Assembly (NCBI GenBank): GCA_963664665.2
Contig: CAXXMH010000008.1
Span: forward strand, 772,150 to 836,149
Source of the DNA: Bin55 sp963664665
Lineage (GTDB): Bacteria > Pseudomonadota > Gammaproteobacteria > Pseudomonadales > Azotimanducaceae
Length of the DNA: 64,000 nucleotides
Direction: 5' to 3'
Positions 48,292 through 58,062 of the stretch are shown piece after piece. The position numbers and the translations under genes were made by a program. The first letter of the stretch is position 1. Each line of letters begins with the position of its first letter. Under the pieces are notes generated by a model that was not told the DNA's origin, did no database searches, and worked only from the letters and a program-made list of their open reading frames with translations.

Positions 48292-49515
48292 ATGGGTGAT
48301 GAGCCACCGGGCCCGACTGGTCCACTGAAGAACACGACGATCATTGATTGCACCATGGCGCTAGCGGGTCCTTTCGGTACAGCGTTACTCAGCGATCTTG
48401 GCGCGAACGTCGTCAAAGTCGAACCACCCCTGGGCGATGGCTCACGTAGAGTGCCTCCTTTTCCGCCCGCATTTGCCCGACCTGGCGAAGGCGTCGAAGA
48501 CCATGTAGATTTTGGTGGATTCTTCGCGAGCATCAACCGGAACAAACGCAGCATTGTCCTTGACTTTAAGAATGAAGACGACCGCGAAAAACTCTTCCTT
48601 CTGTGCGAAAAAGCCGATGCGATTGTAGAAAACAATCGAGTCGGCGTTATGGATCGGTTGGGCTTAGGCTACGACGCAATCGCTGCCAGAAACTCCAAAA
48701 TCGTGTATGGATGCATTCGAGGCTTCGGCGATCCTCGAACTGGCAAAAGTCCCTATGCGGATTGGCCTGGCTACGACGTTGTTGCTCAGAGTATGTCGGG
48801 TCATGTGCATTTGACTGGTCCATCGGATGGTGCGCCCGGATACCCGAGCGGCGTCAGTGTCGGCGATATTTTTCCGGGCACATTGCTTGCGTTGGGACTC
48901 GTATCAGCGATGTTGCATGCACGCGAGTCAGGTGAAGGTCAGTTTCTCGATGTTGGTATGTATGACGGCATGCTTGCATTCACTGAAACCGTGATTGCAA
49001 ACTACGGGTTCGACCGCACTGAGTTGCCAGCGCGAGACCGCCATCATCCGAATCTCATGCCTTTTGGCGTTTTCCCTGCCAAGGACGGCGGCGTCGCGAT
49101 CGCTGCACCTGGTCGAAAACACTGGCACATCCTTTGCGATGTCTTAGAACGACCGGATCTGAAAGATGATGCGCGGACGCGGACCGCCTCACTGCGTCGA
49201 GAAAATCAAGCGTTTGTTGAAGAAATCGTTTCAGCTTGGACGTCGACGCATAGTAAAGATGAGATCATGCAGGTGCTCGGTGGCAAAGTGCCGTGCGGAC
49301 CTGTCAATACGGCATCGGAGATTTTTGCGGATCCCCATGTCCGCGCACGTGACATGATTGCTGAATTTGATTTACCGGGACCCAATCCACGCGTTGCTGT
49401 TGTTGGCAGTCCCATCAAGTTCGACAAAACCAAGAGCGGTGTCTATCGGCGTCCGCCTTTGCTGGGTGAACACAGCCAAGAGATCTTGGACGAAATGCTT
49501 GGCGAGCGCTCGTAA
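48292..49515 (+). CDS. Class III (CaiB/BaiF) CoA-transferase
   Basis: A 407-aa enzyme starting two bases after the lyase stop. ALAGPFGTALLSDLGANVVKVE is the family N-terminus, RNKRSIVLDFKN follows, and Asp192 in SVGDIFPG is the catalytic residue that forms the aspartyl-CoA anhydride. PNLMPFGVFPAKDG and the C-terminal VPCGPVNTASEIFADPHV also match. In this setting an intra- or intermolecular CoA transfer on mesaconate, itaconate or a related diacid is likely, as in Mct of the 3-hydroxypropionate bicycle; the exact acid cannot be read from sequence. Confidence 0.85.
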   Translation: MGDEPPGPTGPLKNTTIIDCTMALAGPFGTALLSDLGANVVKVEPPLGDGSRRVPPFPPAFARPGEGVEDHVDFGGFFASINRNKRSIVLDFKNEDDREKLFLLCEKADAIVENNRVGVMDRLGLGYDAIAARNSKIVYGCIRGFGDPRTGKSPYADWPGYDVVAQSMSGHVHLTGPSDGAPGYPSGVSVGDIFPGTLLALGLVSAMLHARESGEGQFLDVGMYDGMLAFTETVIANYGFDRTELPARDRHHPNLMPFGVFPAKDGGVAIAAPGRKHWHILCDVLERPDLKDDARTRTASLRRENQAFVEEIVSAWTSTHSKDEIMQVLGGKVPCGPVNTASEIFADPHVRARDMIAEFDLPGPNPRVAVVGSPIKFDKTKSGVYRRPPLLGEHSQEILDEMLGERS

Positions 49516-49585
49516 GCGCACTCCGACCACCTAATCCAAGAACTATGCAGAGACCTCGTCAAATCTCAAAACAAATGAACGCAAT

Positions 49586-50473
49586 ATGAACCTAAGTGGG
49601 AAATCCGCCGTCGTCACTGGCGGCGGCAACGGTATCGGCAAAGCACTGTGCATCGCGCTTGCTAAGGAGCACGTGAATGTTGCCGTCGCTGATATTGATC
49701 AAAGCGCGGCTCAGGCGACGGCCGACGAACTTGCTGGCTTTGGCGCAAAAATCATCGCCGTCGCAGCCGATGTGACCGAAGAGGCGAGCGTTTCCGAGTT
49801 GGCTGCGAGGGCTTGGCGCACATTTGGGAGCGTCGAGATTCTGGTGAACAATGCGGGAGTCATGGCGCCAGCAGCGCCGCTCGCCCAAACCAGCTCACCT
49901 GATTTCAATTGGATATTCGCGGTCAATGTCGGTGGTGCATTGAACGGTATCCGTGTTTTCGCACCGCGTTTCATCGAGAGTCAGCAACCAAGCCGGATTC
50001 TCAATACGGCTTCCGAGCACGCGTTAGGCGTACCGCATGTCGGCAGCGGACTGTACACCGCGTCCAAACACGCATTGTTAGGTTTGTCTGACGTCCTGCG
50101 TCGTGAATTACCCGATCATGTCAAAGTCACGGTGCTTTGTCCTGGCATTGTCAACTCAACGCTATGGAAAGCGACGGAACGCCGACAAGCCACCTATGGC
50201 GGACCGACTCAAGCGCTTGAGAACGGCGGCGCATTTATGCAGCAGATGGGGATGCCCGCTGCTGATGTGGCATTGAAGGCTATTGAAGGTATGCGGCTGG
50301 GACATTTCTACGTCGTGACTCACCCGCATGCCATAAATATCGCGCGAACACGTTGGACCGAACTAGACGAAGCATTCGCCAATCAAGCGCCTCGCCAGCC
50401 AGGCGACGAGAAATACGATCTCGAACCCATCATGCGGCAATTTCTCGCAAACCATTCGAACCAGTGGAACTAG
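49586..50473 (+). CDS. Short-chain dehydrogenase/reductase
   Basis: A 295-aa classical SDR. GGGNGIGKA (~residue 12) is the NAD(P) loop, NNAG (~91) the structural motif, serine in NTASEHA and YTASK the catalytic set. D at the end of beta-2 (AVADID) favours NAD. The C-terminal ~90 residues are longer than usual and carry MRLGHFYVVTHPH, seen in SDRs of steroid and xenobiotic clusters. It sits 70 nt after the CoA-transferase and 4 nt before the GST gene. Confidence 0.85.
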   Translation: MNLSGKSAVVTGGGNGIGKALCIALAKEHVNVAVADIDQSAAQATADELAGFGAKIIAVAADVTEEASVSELAARAWRTFGSVEILVNNAGVMAPAAPLAQTSSPDFNWIFAVNVGGALNGIRVFAPRFIESQQPSRILNTASEHALGVPHVGSGLYTASKHALLGLSDVLRRELPDHVKVTVLCPGIVNSTLWKATERRQATYGGPTQALENGGAFMQQMGMPAADVALKAIEGMRLGHFYVVTHPHAINIARTRWTELDEAFANQAPRQPGDEKYDLEPIMRQFLANHSNQWN

Positions 50474-50477
50474 AACT

Positions 50478-51170
50478 TTGATCACACTCTACCAATTTGC
50501 AACTTCACCTTTCGCCGAGAAAGTTCGGCGGGCTCTGAATTTCAAGGGCATCGACTTCGAGATTCACGAAGTCGCGCGGCAGAAAGTGCCTGCTGGGGAA
50601 TACAAGCACGTCAGCCCTACTGGAAAATTTCCAACGATTCAAGACGGCGAGCAAGTCGTTTGGGATTCGACCGACATCGTATACCACCTCGAGCAAGCGC
50701 ATCCTGTGCCTGCTTTGATTCCAGAAGACAAACGTGCGGCAGGACTCACACACGCGCTCGAAGAGTGGGCCGACGAGAGCTTGTACTTTTACGAAATGAC
50801 GATGCGTCTTACATGGGAACACAATTTGGACGCTGCGCTTGACGAGTTTTCAGCGTCGCTTCCGGGCATTCCCAAAGAACAACTCAAGACGATGATCTTG
50901 CAAACGGCCGGCCAACTGACCGAGACGCAAGGTATTGGCCGCAAACCTAAAGATCAAGTCATCAGCGACATGCACCGGCATATCGACGCGCTTGACTCGA
51001 TGTTAGTGGATCGAAAATGGCTTGTCGGCGATGCGCTTACTTTAGCTGATATTGCCGTTGTGTCGCAACTCAACGCCCTTCGCTATGCGAGTGAAGCGGA
51101 TGCTGCGGTGCAAAACACGAAGCATGTGCTAGGTTGGGTTGAACGCATAGATCAACTTGCACCCGCATAG
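50478..51170 (+). CDS. Glutathione S-transferase-like protein
   Basis: A 230-aa protein starting at TTG. The thioredoxin-like N-domain has TSPFAEKVRRALNFKGI, with serine in the position of the catalytic residue, and the cis-proline region KFPTIQDGEQVVWDSTDIV. The C-terminal helical domain includes WLVGDALTLADIAV. It may detoxify electrophiles from the oxidative reactions of the cluster, or isomerise an intermediate. Last gene of the plus-strand cluster. Confidence 0.85.
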   Translation: MITLYQFATSPFAEKVRRALNFKGIDFEIHEVARQKVPAGEYKHVSPTGKFPTIQDGEQVVWDSTDIVYHLEQAHPVPALIPEDKRAAGLTHALEEWADESLYFYEMTMRLTWEHNLDAALDEFSASLPGIPKEQLKTMILQTAGQLTETQGIGRKPKDQVISDMHRHIDALDSMLVDRKWLVGDALTLADIAVVSQLNALRYASEADAAVQNTKHVLGWVERIDQLAPA

Positions 51171-51349
51171 ACAACCGGGGCGTCCTATATGCAAGGGCAT
51201 ACATCGCAGGCGTTGTCTCGCCACTGCACCATTGCGAGCAATGGTGCAACCCAGTGCTAGCGGTTGAACCTCGGGTTCAATCGCTGAGTTCGGCTGAGTC
51301 GTCTGAGTACTTTACTAGGATTGTCTCCTCAACGAATCTCGCACGGGCG

Positions 51350-52585
51350 CTATGCCTCAGGCGTAAACGACACGGGCATACGTATCACCGCATTGAACCA
51401 GATGCTCTTCAGCATCTCAATTTCCCCGCTAGGACGCAGATCCGGGATTCGCGTAAAGAGTTGCTTTAACAATGACTGCAACTGATAGCGTGCGAGTCTA
51501 GCGCCAAGACAAAAGTGCGGGCCGCTACCGAACGCTACGTGACGCGACGCGTTTGCGCGGGTGATGTCAAAACGATGCGGGTCTGGAAACACCGCTGGAT
51601 CACGATTAGCCGCCGGATATGACAGGTAAATCTTGTCGCCTTTCGCGATCTTTTGATCACCGATCTGCGTATCTGCCATGGCGGTCCGCCGAAACTTGAC
51701 GACGGGCGGAGAGTAACGAAGTACCTCTTCAATTGCATTCGGAAGATGCGTATCTAAATCGCTCAGCAGAAATTCATATTGATCTGGATGCTCATGCATT
51801 AACCGTATGAAATGGACCGCAGTGCTACGAGTGGTTTCATGCCCGGCGATAGAGATCGTGACCACAAACATCTCAAGGCTCGTCTCTTCAAGCTCTTTCC
51901 CGGCGACTTCACCGTGCACCAAGAGACTCATCATGGAGTCGTCGGGATTGGCGCGTTTTTCGTTGACCAGCTGTGTTGCGATACCCAGCAGCTCTAACAT
52001 TGCAGACCGATCGGCGCGGTCTGGGTTTTCGGTATCCGCGACTTGATTACCTAGTGTAAACACACGTTCGTGCAGCTCGTCCGGCACACCGAGCAATTTG
52101 CAAAACGTGTACACAGGCAACCGTGATGCAACGTCGAACACAAATTCACAAGCACCCTTTTTTGCAACCGAGTCGACAATCTTTGCCGCGAGGACATCAA
52201 TTTCTGGGTAGAAATTCTCAAGTTCATTTGGCGCGAAGGGCGGCGTAACCAGACGTTTGGTAGCTCGATGTTGCGCGGGTTTCATGCCCATGATGTTCGC
52301 ACGTTGCAGAGCAAGCTCTTCGGGTACAAGGTCCCAAATGATTGGCCCCCCCTCGTGAGAGGAGAACAACTCTTGATCTCGCGAAATCGCGACGATGTCC
52401 TCGTGACGCGTGACTACCCAAAATCCTTTCGACACCGAAGCACCGGGCATCGGGCTCTCGTAATTGGTTGGGGGTGGATTCCAATGCAATCGCTCGGTTT
52501 CGCGCCAGGCATCAAAGAGACCGTGTGGCGGCCCGCCGTTGTCTGGAATCAATTGTGGGTCAATGAGATTGACATCAAGGCTCAT
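51350..52585 (-). CDS. Cytochrome P450
   Basis: A 411-aa soluble bacterial P450 from ATG 52585 (MSLDVNLIDPQ); an upstream frame to 52636 adds unlikely residues. The I-helix AGHETTRS provides the oxygen-activating Thr, EEVLR is the ExxR pair, and FGSGPHFCLGARLAR contains the haem-ligating cysteine near residue 353. The N-terminal pattern GLFDAWRETERLHWNPP is that of CYP families acting on steroids, terpenes or fatty acids. It converges on the GST gene. No ferredoxin partner is seen in the window. Confidence 0.9.
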   Translation of the reverse strand: MSLDVNLIDPQLIPDNGGPPHGLFDAWRETERLHWNPPPTNYESPMPGASVSKGFWVVTRHEDIVAISRDQELFSSHEGGPIIWDLVPEELALQRANIMGMKPAQHRATKRLVTPPFAPNELENFYPEIDVLAAKIVDSVAKKGACEFVFDVASRLPVYTFCKLLGVPDELHERVFTLGNQVADTENPDRADRSAMLELLGIATQLVNEKRANPDDSMMSLLVHGEVAGKELEETSLEMFVVTISIAGHETTRSTAVHFIRLMHEHPDQYEFLLSDLDTHLPNAIEEVLRYSPPVVKFRRTAMADTQIGDQKIAKGDKIYLSYPAANRDPAVFPDPHRFDITRANASRHVAFGSGPHFCLGARLARYQLQSLLKQLFTRIPDLRPSGEIEMLKSIWFNAVIRMPVSFTPEA

Positions 52586-52764
52586 GTCATGAAAATCCTG
52601 GTGGTTTCTTGCAAGTTTAACGAAAGGTCGGTGCACGAATTTGAAGTTCTATAAATCCTGCACACCATCGCGGTAACCGCGTTAAACCCTCCGAATCGAC
52701 GTGACCGTTGTCGTACCGATTCTTCGTATAAGTCATTGAGTCTCAACGTATTGAAGCAAACAAG

Positions 52765-52956
52765 ATGCCACCACACCCGGGTCGTGCACATTTTGCGAAT
52801 GAGGTGTCGTGCCTGCAGTTGGTACGTGCATTGGCAGCAGGAACCCACGATCACTGGGTGACGGGTAAATGCTATCTCAGCGGTGCAATCACCTCAAACG
52901 ATGGTCTGGACACGCCCCTGCATGCGGGTATACGGTCTCTTATAAGAATTAAATAG
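52765..52956 (+). pseudogene. IS256-family transposase, C-terminal tail
   Basis: ANEVSCLQLVRALAAGTHDHWVTGKCYLS matches the end of Mutator-type transposases and the relic at 10.9 kb. Only the last ~55 codons survive. The following bases 52896-52954 are the right-end repeat also present inverted at 44.9 kb. Confidence 0.75.
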
Positions 52957-52959
52957 GAA

Positions 52960-54192
52960 TTGGAAAGTTTACTTGACAAAGTAAATTCAATTCGCGCAAT
53001 CTCGCGCCATGAGCGAGATAAATTGTGCGAACCGCACGATCTGACGGGCGACAACTTGCCGATCACGCGAGGGTTGAATTCGGAATCGGTGGATCTCATC
53101 TACCTTGACCCACCCTTTAACTCTAAAGCAAATTACGCCGCGCCGATCGGAAGTGCGGCTGCGGGTGCTGCGTTCAAGGACACCTGAACACTCTCTGACG
53201 AGGACGTCGCTTGGATCGATTTGATTGAAGCTAAGCACCCGAAACTCAATCGGGTCATACAGGCTGCGATGACGAAGAGCGACTAGTCGTACTTGATCTA
53301 CATGGCAGTCAGGTTGCTCGAAATGAAGCGACTGCTCAAGCCAACCGGCTCAATCTACCTGCGCTGCAATCAGTTTGCGAGCCACTACTTGAAGTTAGTT
53401 TGCGATGCGGTTTTCGGACGATCAAACTTTGTCAACGAGATCATTTGGAACTATGGGATACCTTCGGGCGGTCGCGTTGGGGGTAAGATACAAGTCAAAG
53501 TTCACGATACAATCTTGGTGTATGCAATCAACACCAGCACCCGCGTCTATAACCGGCAATACACCCCATATAGCGAAAAGTACATTAAGAATTGGTTTCG
53601 TCATATGGATGATGACGGGCGAGCATACCAAGTACGGAACCGGAAAGGTGTAATTCTTCGGAAGTATCTCGACGAGAGCGAGGGAACTCCTTTGTCAACC
53701 GTGTGGTCGGACATCATGTAACTATCTAGCCGAAGGGGATGTTTCCCGACGACAAGAGACGAAGAAACAGGTTATCCGACCCAGAAACCAATTACCTTAC
53801 TTGACCGCATCATCAATGCGAGCAGCAACAAAGGCGATGTGGTTCTAGACCCATTCTGCGACTGCGCCACCACGCTAGTCTCCGCAGATCGCCTTGAACG
53901 CAACTGGATCGGTTTTGACATCAGCGATGTCACGGTCACGCTCGTCGAGAAACGTATCCGCGAAGATCAAGGGTTGTTTCAGGATATCACGGCGCGAACG
54001 GACGTACCCGAACGCGATGACTTAGGAGATCTACCACCCTACAACTCCCCGAAGCTCAAGAACGGGCTACACGGTGAGCAAGTCGACAAGCCACCGAGCT
54101 TTAACGAACGGCTGCAGGTGTTTGTCAGACAACATATTTACTTTACACTTTGGCGACATGTTTTCTTTACGGTTTTTGAGGGGGTTAGGTGA
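52960..54192 (+). pseudogene. Site-specific DNA methyltransferase with three in-frame stops
   Basis: One continuous frame interrupted only by TGA (53185), TAG (53284) and TAA (53719). LIYLDPPFNSKANYAAPIGS is the catalytic DPPF motif of beta-class N6-adenine/N4-cytosine methyltransferases. Later, LLEMKRLLKPTGSIYLRC, GYPTQKPITLLDRII and VVLDPFCDCATTLVSA (SAM loop, where a glycine is now aspartate) are all present. Two stops fall where relatives have tryptophan. The end is cut near 54190 by IS-related sequence. It was probably the modification part of a restriction-modification or solitary methylation system. Confidence 0.85.
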
Positions 54193-54243
54193 CGCCATGG
54201 AAAAGTCGGAAGGCGCGTAGCGACTGGAGACTTTTCCATGGCG
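54193..54243. repeat. 15-bp perfect hairpin at the methyltransferase/IS21 junction
   Basis: CGCCATGGAAAAGTC (54193-54207) pairs with GACTTTTCCATGGCG (54229-54243), 21-nt loop. No T-run follows. It may be an IS terminus or a palindromic target. Confidence 0.6.
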
Positions 54244-54297
54244 CGCGGGCTTCGCATCGCCGCCAGTGCTTGATGTTTCCGACGGGTACCGGTTGAC

Positions 54298-54911
54298 TTA
54301 GGCACTGGCATGCTGACCTTCACCTTCATCGGCTGGCTCAGCGCCAATCGACGCCGTGTTGGGAACCATGCCCGCCTGTCGTTTTTCGCGCAGTCGGTAG
54401 CTCTCGCCTCGAATCGCGATGACGATGCGGTGGTGCAGGACGCGATCCAGGGTGCCTCGATCGCGGGCTTCGCTGAGACTGGCCGCCAGGGCTAACGAGG
54501 TCGTGTACTTGACGTCGTAGTCCTGGTGGATGGCAGCGCGACCAAGTCCGATCGCCAAGTGGGTCTTGCCCACCCCTGGCGGGCCTAGCAGGAGGATATT
54601 GTCACCGTGGTTGATCCAACGACAGGACTCCAGTTCGCGAAACTGGACTTCGTCCACGCTCGGTTGCGCGCTGAAGTCAAAGTCGTCCAATTCCCGATGC
54701 ATGGGAAAGTGCGCGTACTTGAAACGTCGACTGATGCGGCGCGTCAACTTGCTATCGATTTCGCGACGACAGATCAGCGCGACGAGATCGCGATAGGACA
54801 GCTTCGCGCGAGTTGCTTCATCCAGCATTGTATCCAGTTGATCGCGCAGGGCAATCAGGCGCAACTCCGTCATCCAGCGTTGCAAGGTGGCGTCATCGAC
54901 CGGGGGTATTA
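54298..54911 (-). pseudogene. istB: IstB-like helper ATPase of an IS21 element, internally deleted
   Basis: LRLIALRDQLDTMLDEA and RRFKYAHFPMHRELDDFDF are the IstB N-domain; LLLGPPGVGKTHLAIGL is Walker A. After YTTSLALAASLSEA the frame jumps to RGTLDRVLHHRIVIAIRGESYRL, which is the extreme C-terminus, so ~70-80 residues with Walker B and sensor motifs are gone without a frame change. The istA transposase is absent. Confidence 0.8.
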
Positions 54912-55017
54912 GAACGTCCCGCCTGCGACCTGCGCATACGCGCCCAGCGGCCTTGACAAGCAACTGGGCGCCGCCGATAAGACCGGCAGTTTCGCTGTCG
55001 TTTTTAGTGCAGTTTGC

Positions 55018-55599
55018 ATGTCGCCTAACATTGGGAAACGGATGGCATACAGTAGCCTTGCCCGACGTCGAAAACGAAGCTACGAGCAACTAAAGACACG
55101 ATCCCCGCGCTCGCAGAGTCGCCGACCCCCGAGTTATCGACAGTGGCTCCTGCAACGTGCCCTCTCCGGAGATATGTCAGCTCGCTCGGCATTGCACGAA
55201 ATGTCGTCGCGACTTGAGGAATCCGTCGCATGGGATCTCGCGTCAACGGGCAGGGTGGCTGGCGAACCGCAAGCGCGCACTGCGAGGATCCGTCCGAACG
55301 CCGTGTTTCGTGACGGCGCTGTCGAAATCAATCCGCACGGCGTCCCATTGATCGACGACGGCGAACGCCTCCACGTGACGGACAACGAACTGGAGTCCGT
55401 TCGCGCACTTCTGGAATCGGCACGTTCGAAATACAACGGTCCGCTTGAAATCGAAGGCGGCGACGAATTCAAGGCAAGCGTCGCAATCTGTGCACTCGAT
55501 ATGACAGACATCCGTTTCGCGGACCAGGACATCCAGCACCAAATCGACGCGCTCCGTGGCAGAGAGCGGTCGACGAACGAACGTGGCATCGAACGATAG
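55018..55599 (+). CDS. Relaxase C-terminal fragment with LPD7-like domain
   Basis: 193 codons in frame to 55599. RRPPSYRQWLLQRALSGDMSARSALHEM is typical of the linker of TraI-type relaxases. DGAVEINPHGVPLIDDGERLHV to IQHQIDALRGR matches the LPD7 domain at relaxase C-termini. The relaxase catalytic domain (HUH) should lie upstream but that position holds IS21 sequence, so this is a 5'-truncated gene; the ATG at 55018 is only the first available. It overlaps the traG start by 44 nt, as in conjugative operons. Confidence 0.65.
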   Translation: MSPNIGKRMAYSSLARRRKRSYEQLKTRSPRSQSRRPPSYRQWLLQRALSGDMSARSALHEMSSRLEESVAWDLASTGRVAGEPQARTARIRPNAVFRDGAVEINPHGVPLIDDGERLHVTDNELESVRALLESARSKYNGPLEIEGGDEFKASVAICALDMTDIRFADQDIQHQIDALRGRERSTNERGIER

Positions 55600-57526
55600 C
55601 GTCGGCTCGCCATCTGGCGACCTCTTCTCCAATTTCAGACCTTGGATACTGGTTGCGATCATCGCGGCATTCACGCTCGGTATCTACTATGGTTCACAGC
55701 TCTATATCGCGTGGCGCTTTGCCACACCCGTCGAGCTAGGATTACGTGATTTCGGCGTCTGGTTCGATTTACTAACGCGTCTACCCACACTCTTCCAATT
55801 CGAACTCGCGTTTATCGGCGTCGGCGTACTCGGGTTTATGATCGGCCTGATCCGGTGGTTTATCGCTCGCTGGAAAAGCGCCCTCCGAAAACCGAGTGGG
55901 ATCGACGATCTGCATGGCTCGGCTCGGTGGGCGACGCGAGAGGAAATTCAGGCTTCTGGGCTTTTACCTCGAAAGAAGCGTCATCTGTTTTTGTTTAAAC
56001 TGACCAAACCGTTTCGTGGCGTGGTGGTGGGCGGCTGGCAGGAAAGTCCTGATAAACCACTCAAATTCCTCAAAGACAATAGCAAGAATCACATCCTGGT
56101 ATTCGCGCCGACTCGCTCCGGAAAAGGCGTTTCGATCGTACTACCGACACTGTTGGACGGCTGGCGTACGTCGGCACTGGTATACGACCCGAAAGGCGAA
56201 CTCTGGGCGCAAACCGCAGCCTTCCGCCGCGACAATCTCGGACAGCATGTCTACAAGTTCGACCCGGCTGGTATCGGTACAGACGTTGCGAAATTCAATC
56301 CGTTGGCTGAAATCCGGCTCGACGAACAGCACGAGGTCGCCGATTGCCAAAATCTCGCACAGATCATCTGCGATCCCGACGGAGACGGGATCAACGACTT
56401 CTTCAATGAATCAGCCTACGGGCTTCTGACTGCTCTCATCCTCCACGTGTGCTACGTCGCTAAGTCGGAGAAGCGCGACGCGACGTTTGGGGACCTCGAA
56501 CGATGGTTTGGCAAAAAGGGGGAGTCAATGAAGGTGAAACTCGAGAATCTACTTGAGTTTCCACATCGTATTCACAACGGGAAAAAAGAAGCACACCCGT
56601 CCATTGTGAGTGTGGCTCAGATAAATCTAAACCGTGCGGAAAAGGAGCTATCGGCGATCGTTTCAACCGCGGATTCGAAACTGACACTCTTTCGGGATCC
56701 AACGATCATTGCGAATACCGGCCGATCCGATTTCACGATTGATGAACTCGTTGACGGCGAAAATCCTGCAACACTCTACTTGTCGGTTCGTACCCCCGAT
56801 CGTGCGCGGCTTCGACCACTCATTAGGATCGTTCTGACTCAGATTATTCGCAAATTAACGAGCGAACTGGATTTCACCTCCGGGCAAGCCAAATCCCCAT
56901 TCAAATATCGCCTGTTGCTGCTGCTTGACGAATTCGCCGGCTTGAAGCGACTAACGATCATAGAGGACTCGTTACAAGATATGGCGGGGTATGGCATTAA
57001 GGCGCTGCTTGTCTGTCAGGATCTACAACAATTAAAGGGGGTTTACGGTCCTCATCAATCGATAGTAAGCAACTGCACTTATAGAGTATGTTTCGCCTCC
57101 AACGAAATCGATACCGCGAAAACCGTGTCCGAATGGGCGGGCACTCGCACAATCGTGGCATCTCGATATAGTCAGTCCGCCAGGAAAGGAAAGATCAGTT
57201 CCGATAGTGTGAATAAGTCGGTCCAGGAACACCGTCGAAGCCTCATACTCCCAGATGAATTTATGCAACTCCCCGCGGCGAAGATCGATGACGAGGACAA
57301 CATAACGGAGGCGGGCGATTTGTTGATTTTCCCGGGTGGTTCCCGCCCGATCTATGGGAAACAACCTCTGTACTTCAAATACCCCGAGCTGGTTCGTCGT
57401 TCAACCTTTAAGATCCCGGATGAATCTTACTCGAATAACCCACGTACACTCAAGGAACGCGAGAGAAGACGCCAAGCACAAAACGAACCGCTTGTTCGAA
57501 CAGGGGGCGCTTCCGGCGCGTCGTGA
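55556..57526 (+). CDS. traG: TraG/VirD4-type conjugation coupling ATPase
   Basis: A 656-aa protein. Two N-terminal membrane helices (ILVAIIAAFTLGIYYGSQL and LAFIGVGVLGFMIGLI). FAPTRSGKGVSIVLPTLL is Walker A, LLLLDEFAGLKRL Walker B, and QDLQQLKGVYG the following sensor. It links the relaxosome to the type IV secretion channel. GTG 55556 or GTG 55583 may be the start. It is intact although its neighbours in the transfer region are not. Its stop overlaps the traF start. Confidence 0.9.
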   Translation: MAESGRRTNVASNDSVGSPSGDLFSNFRPWILVAIIAAFTLGIYYGSQLYIAWRFATPVELGLRDFGVWFDLLTRLPTLFQFELAFIGVGVLGFMIGLIRWFIARWKSALRKPSGIDDLHGSARWATREEIQASGLLPRKKRHLFLFKLTKPFRGVVVGGWQESPDKPLKFLKDNSKNHILVFAPTRSGKGVSIVLPTLLDGWRTSALVYDPKGELWAQTAAFRRDNLGQHVYKFDPAGIGTDVAKFNPLAEIRLDEQHEVADCQNLAQIICDPDGDGINDFFNESAYGLLTALILHVCYVAKSEKRDATFGDLERWFGKKGESMKVKLENLLEFPHRIHNGKKEAHPSIVSVAQINLNRAEKELSAIVSTADSKLTLFRDPTIIANTGRSDFTIDELVDGENPATLYLSVRTPDRARLRPLIRIVLTQIIRKLTSELDFTSGQAKSPFKYRLLLLLDEFAGLKRLTIIEDSLQDMAGYGIKALLVCQDLQQLKGVYGPHQSIVSNCTYRVCFASNEIDTAKTVSEWAGTRTIVASRYSQSARKGKISSDSVNKSVQEHRRSLILPDEFMQLPAAKIDDEDNITEAGDLLIFPGGSRPIYGKQPLYFKYPELVRRSTFKIPDESYSNNPRTLKERERRRQAQNEPLVRTGGASGAS

Positions 57527-58062
57527 AGTCTCACTATCCACCGGGATGGTTGGTCATGTCGTACTTCCCCGCATTCGGTATCGCGGCTTTTCTGTATTTC
57601 GATCTCCATCCTCATTGGTTTCTCATTCCTGGGGGTTCCGCGCCGCAGGAGCTCTGGCATGTCGCCGATCACGACGGGAGTACTCGCCACGAGCGAGGCA
57701 ACTGGATCGTCGTCTGTCCGCCGATCAACGACGATGAGCATCGTCGACTGTTCGTTAGCGAACCACCACTCGATGAAGGGTGCGAATCGCAGCCATCCTT
57801 GAAACAGATCGCCGCGGTGCCAGGCGATAAGGTGATCGTCGACTTTCCGCTCGTCATCACGCCACTTCGATCCGTGAAAGCAGTCGACGTCGACGCGCAC
57901 GGAGCCCTACTACCTCGTCCTTCGAACGGGGACTACACCGTCGCTGAAGGGACCTATTGGGTATTGAGTCAGAACGCACGTTCAGTCGACTCGCGCTACT
58001 ACGGACCAATATCAACAGTGAACATCACTCACACCGCGAGACCGATCCTTACCACACGATGA
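57523..58062 (+). CDS. traF: TraF-like S26 peptidase
   Basis: A 179-aa protein with one N-terminal hydrophobic segment (YFPAFGIAAFLYFDL). GGSAPQELW is where the catalytic serine of TraF/LepB peptidases lies, LKQIAAVPGDKV carries the general-base lysine, and SVDSRYYGPI is the conserved box E-like end. TraF matures or cyclises pilin in P-type conjugation systems. ATGA overlaps join it to traG and trbI. Confidence 0.8.
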   Translation: MKSHYPPGWLVMSYFPAFGIAAFLYFDLHPHWFLIPGGSAPQELWHVADHDGSTRHERGNWIVVCPPINDDEHRRLFVSEPPLDEGCESQPSLKQIAAVPGDKVIVDFPLVITPLRSVKAVDVDAHGALLPRPSNGDYTVAEGTYWVLSQNARSVDSRYYGPISTVNITHTARPILTTR

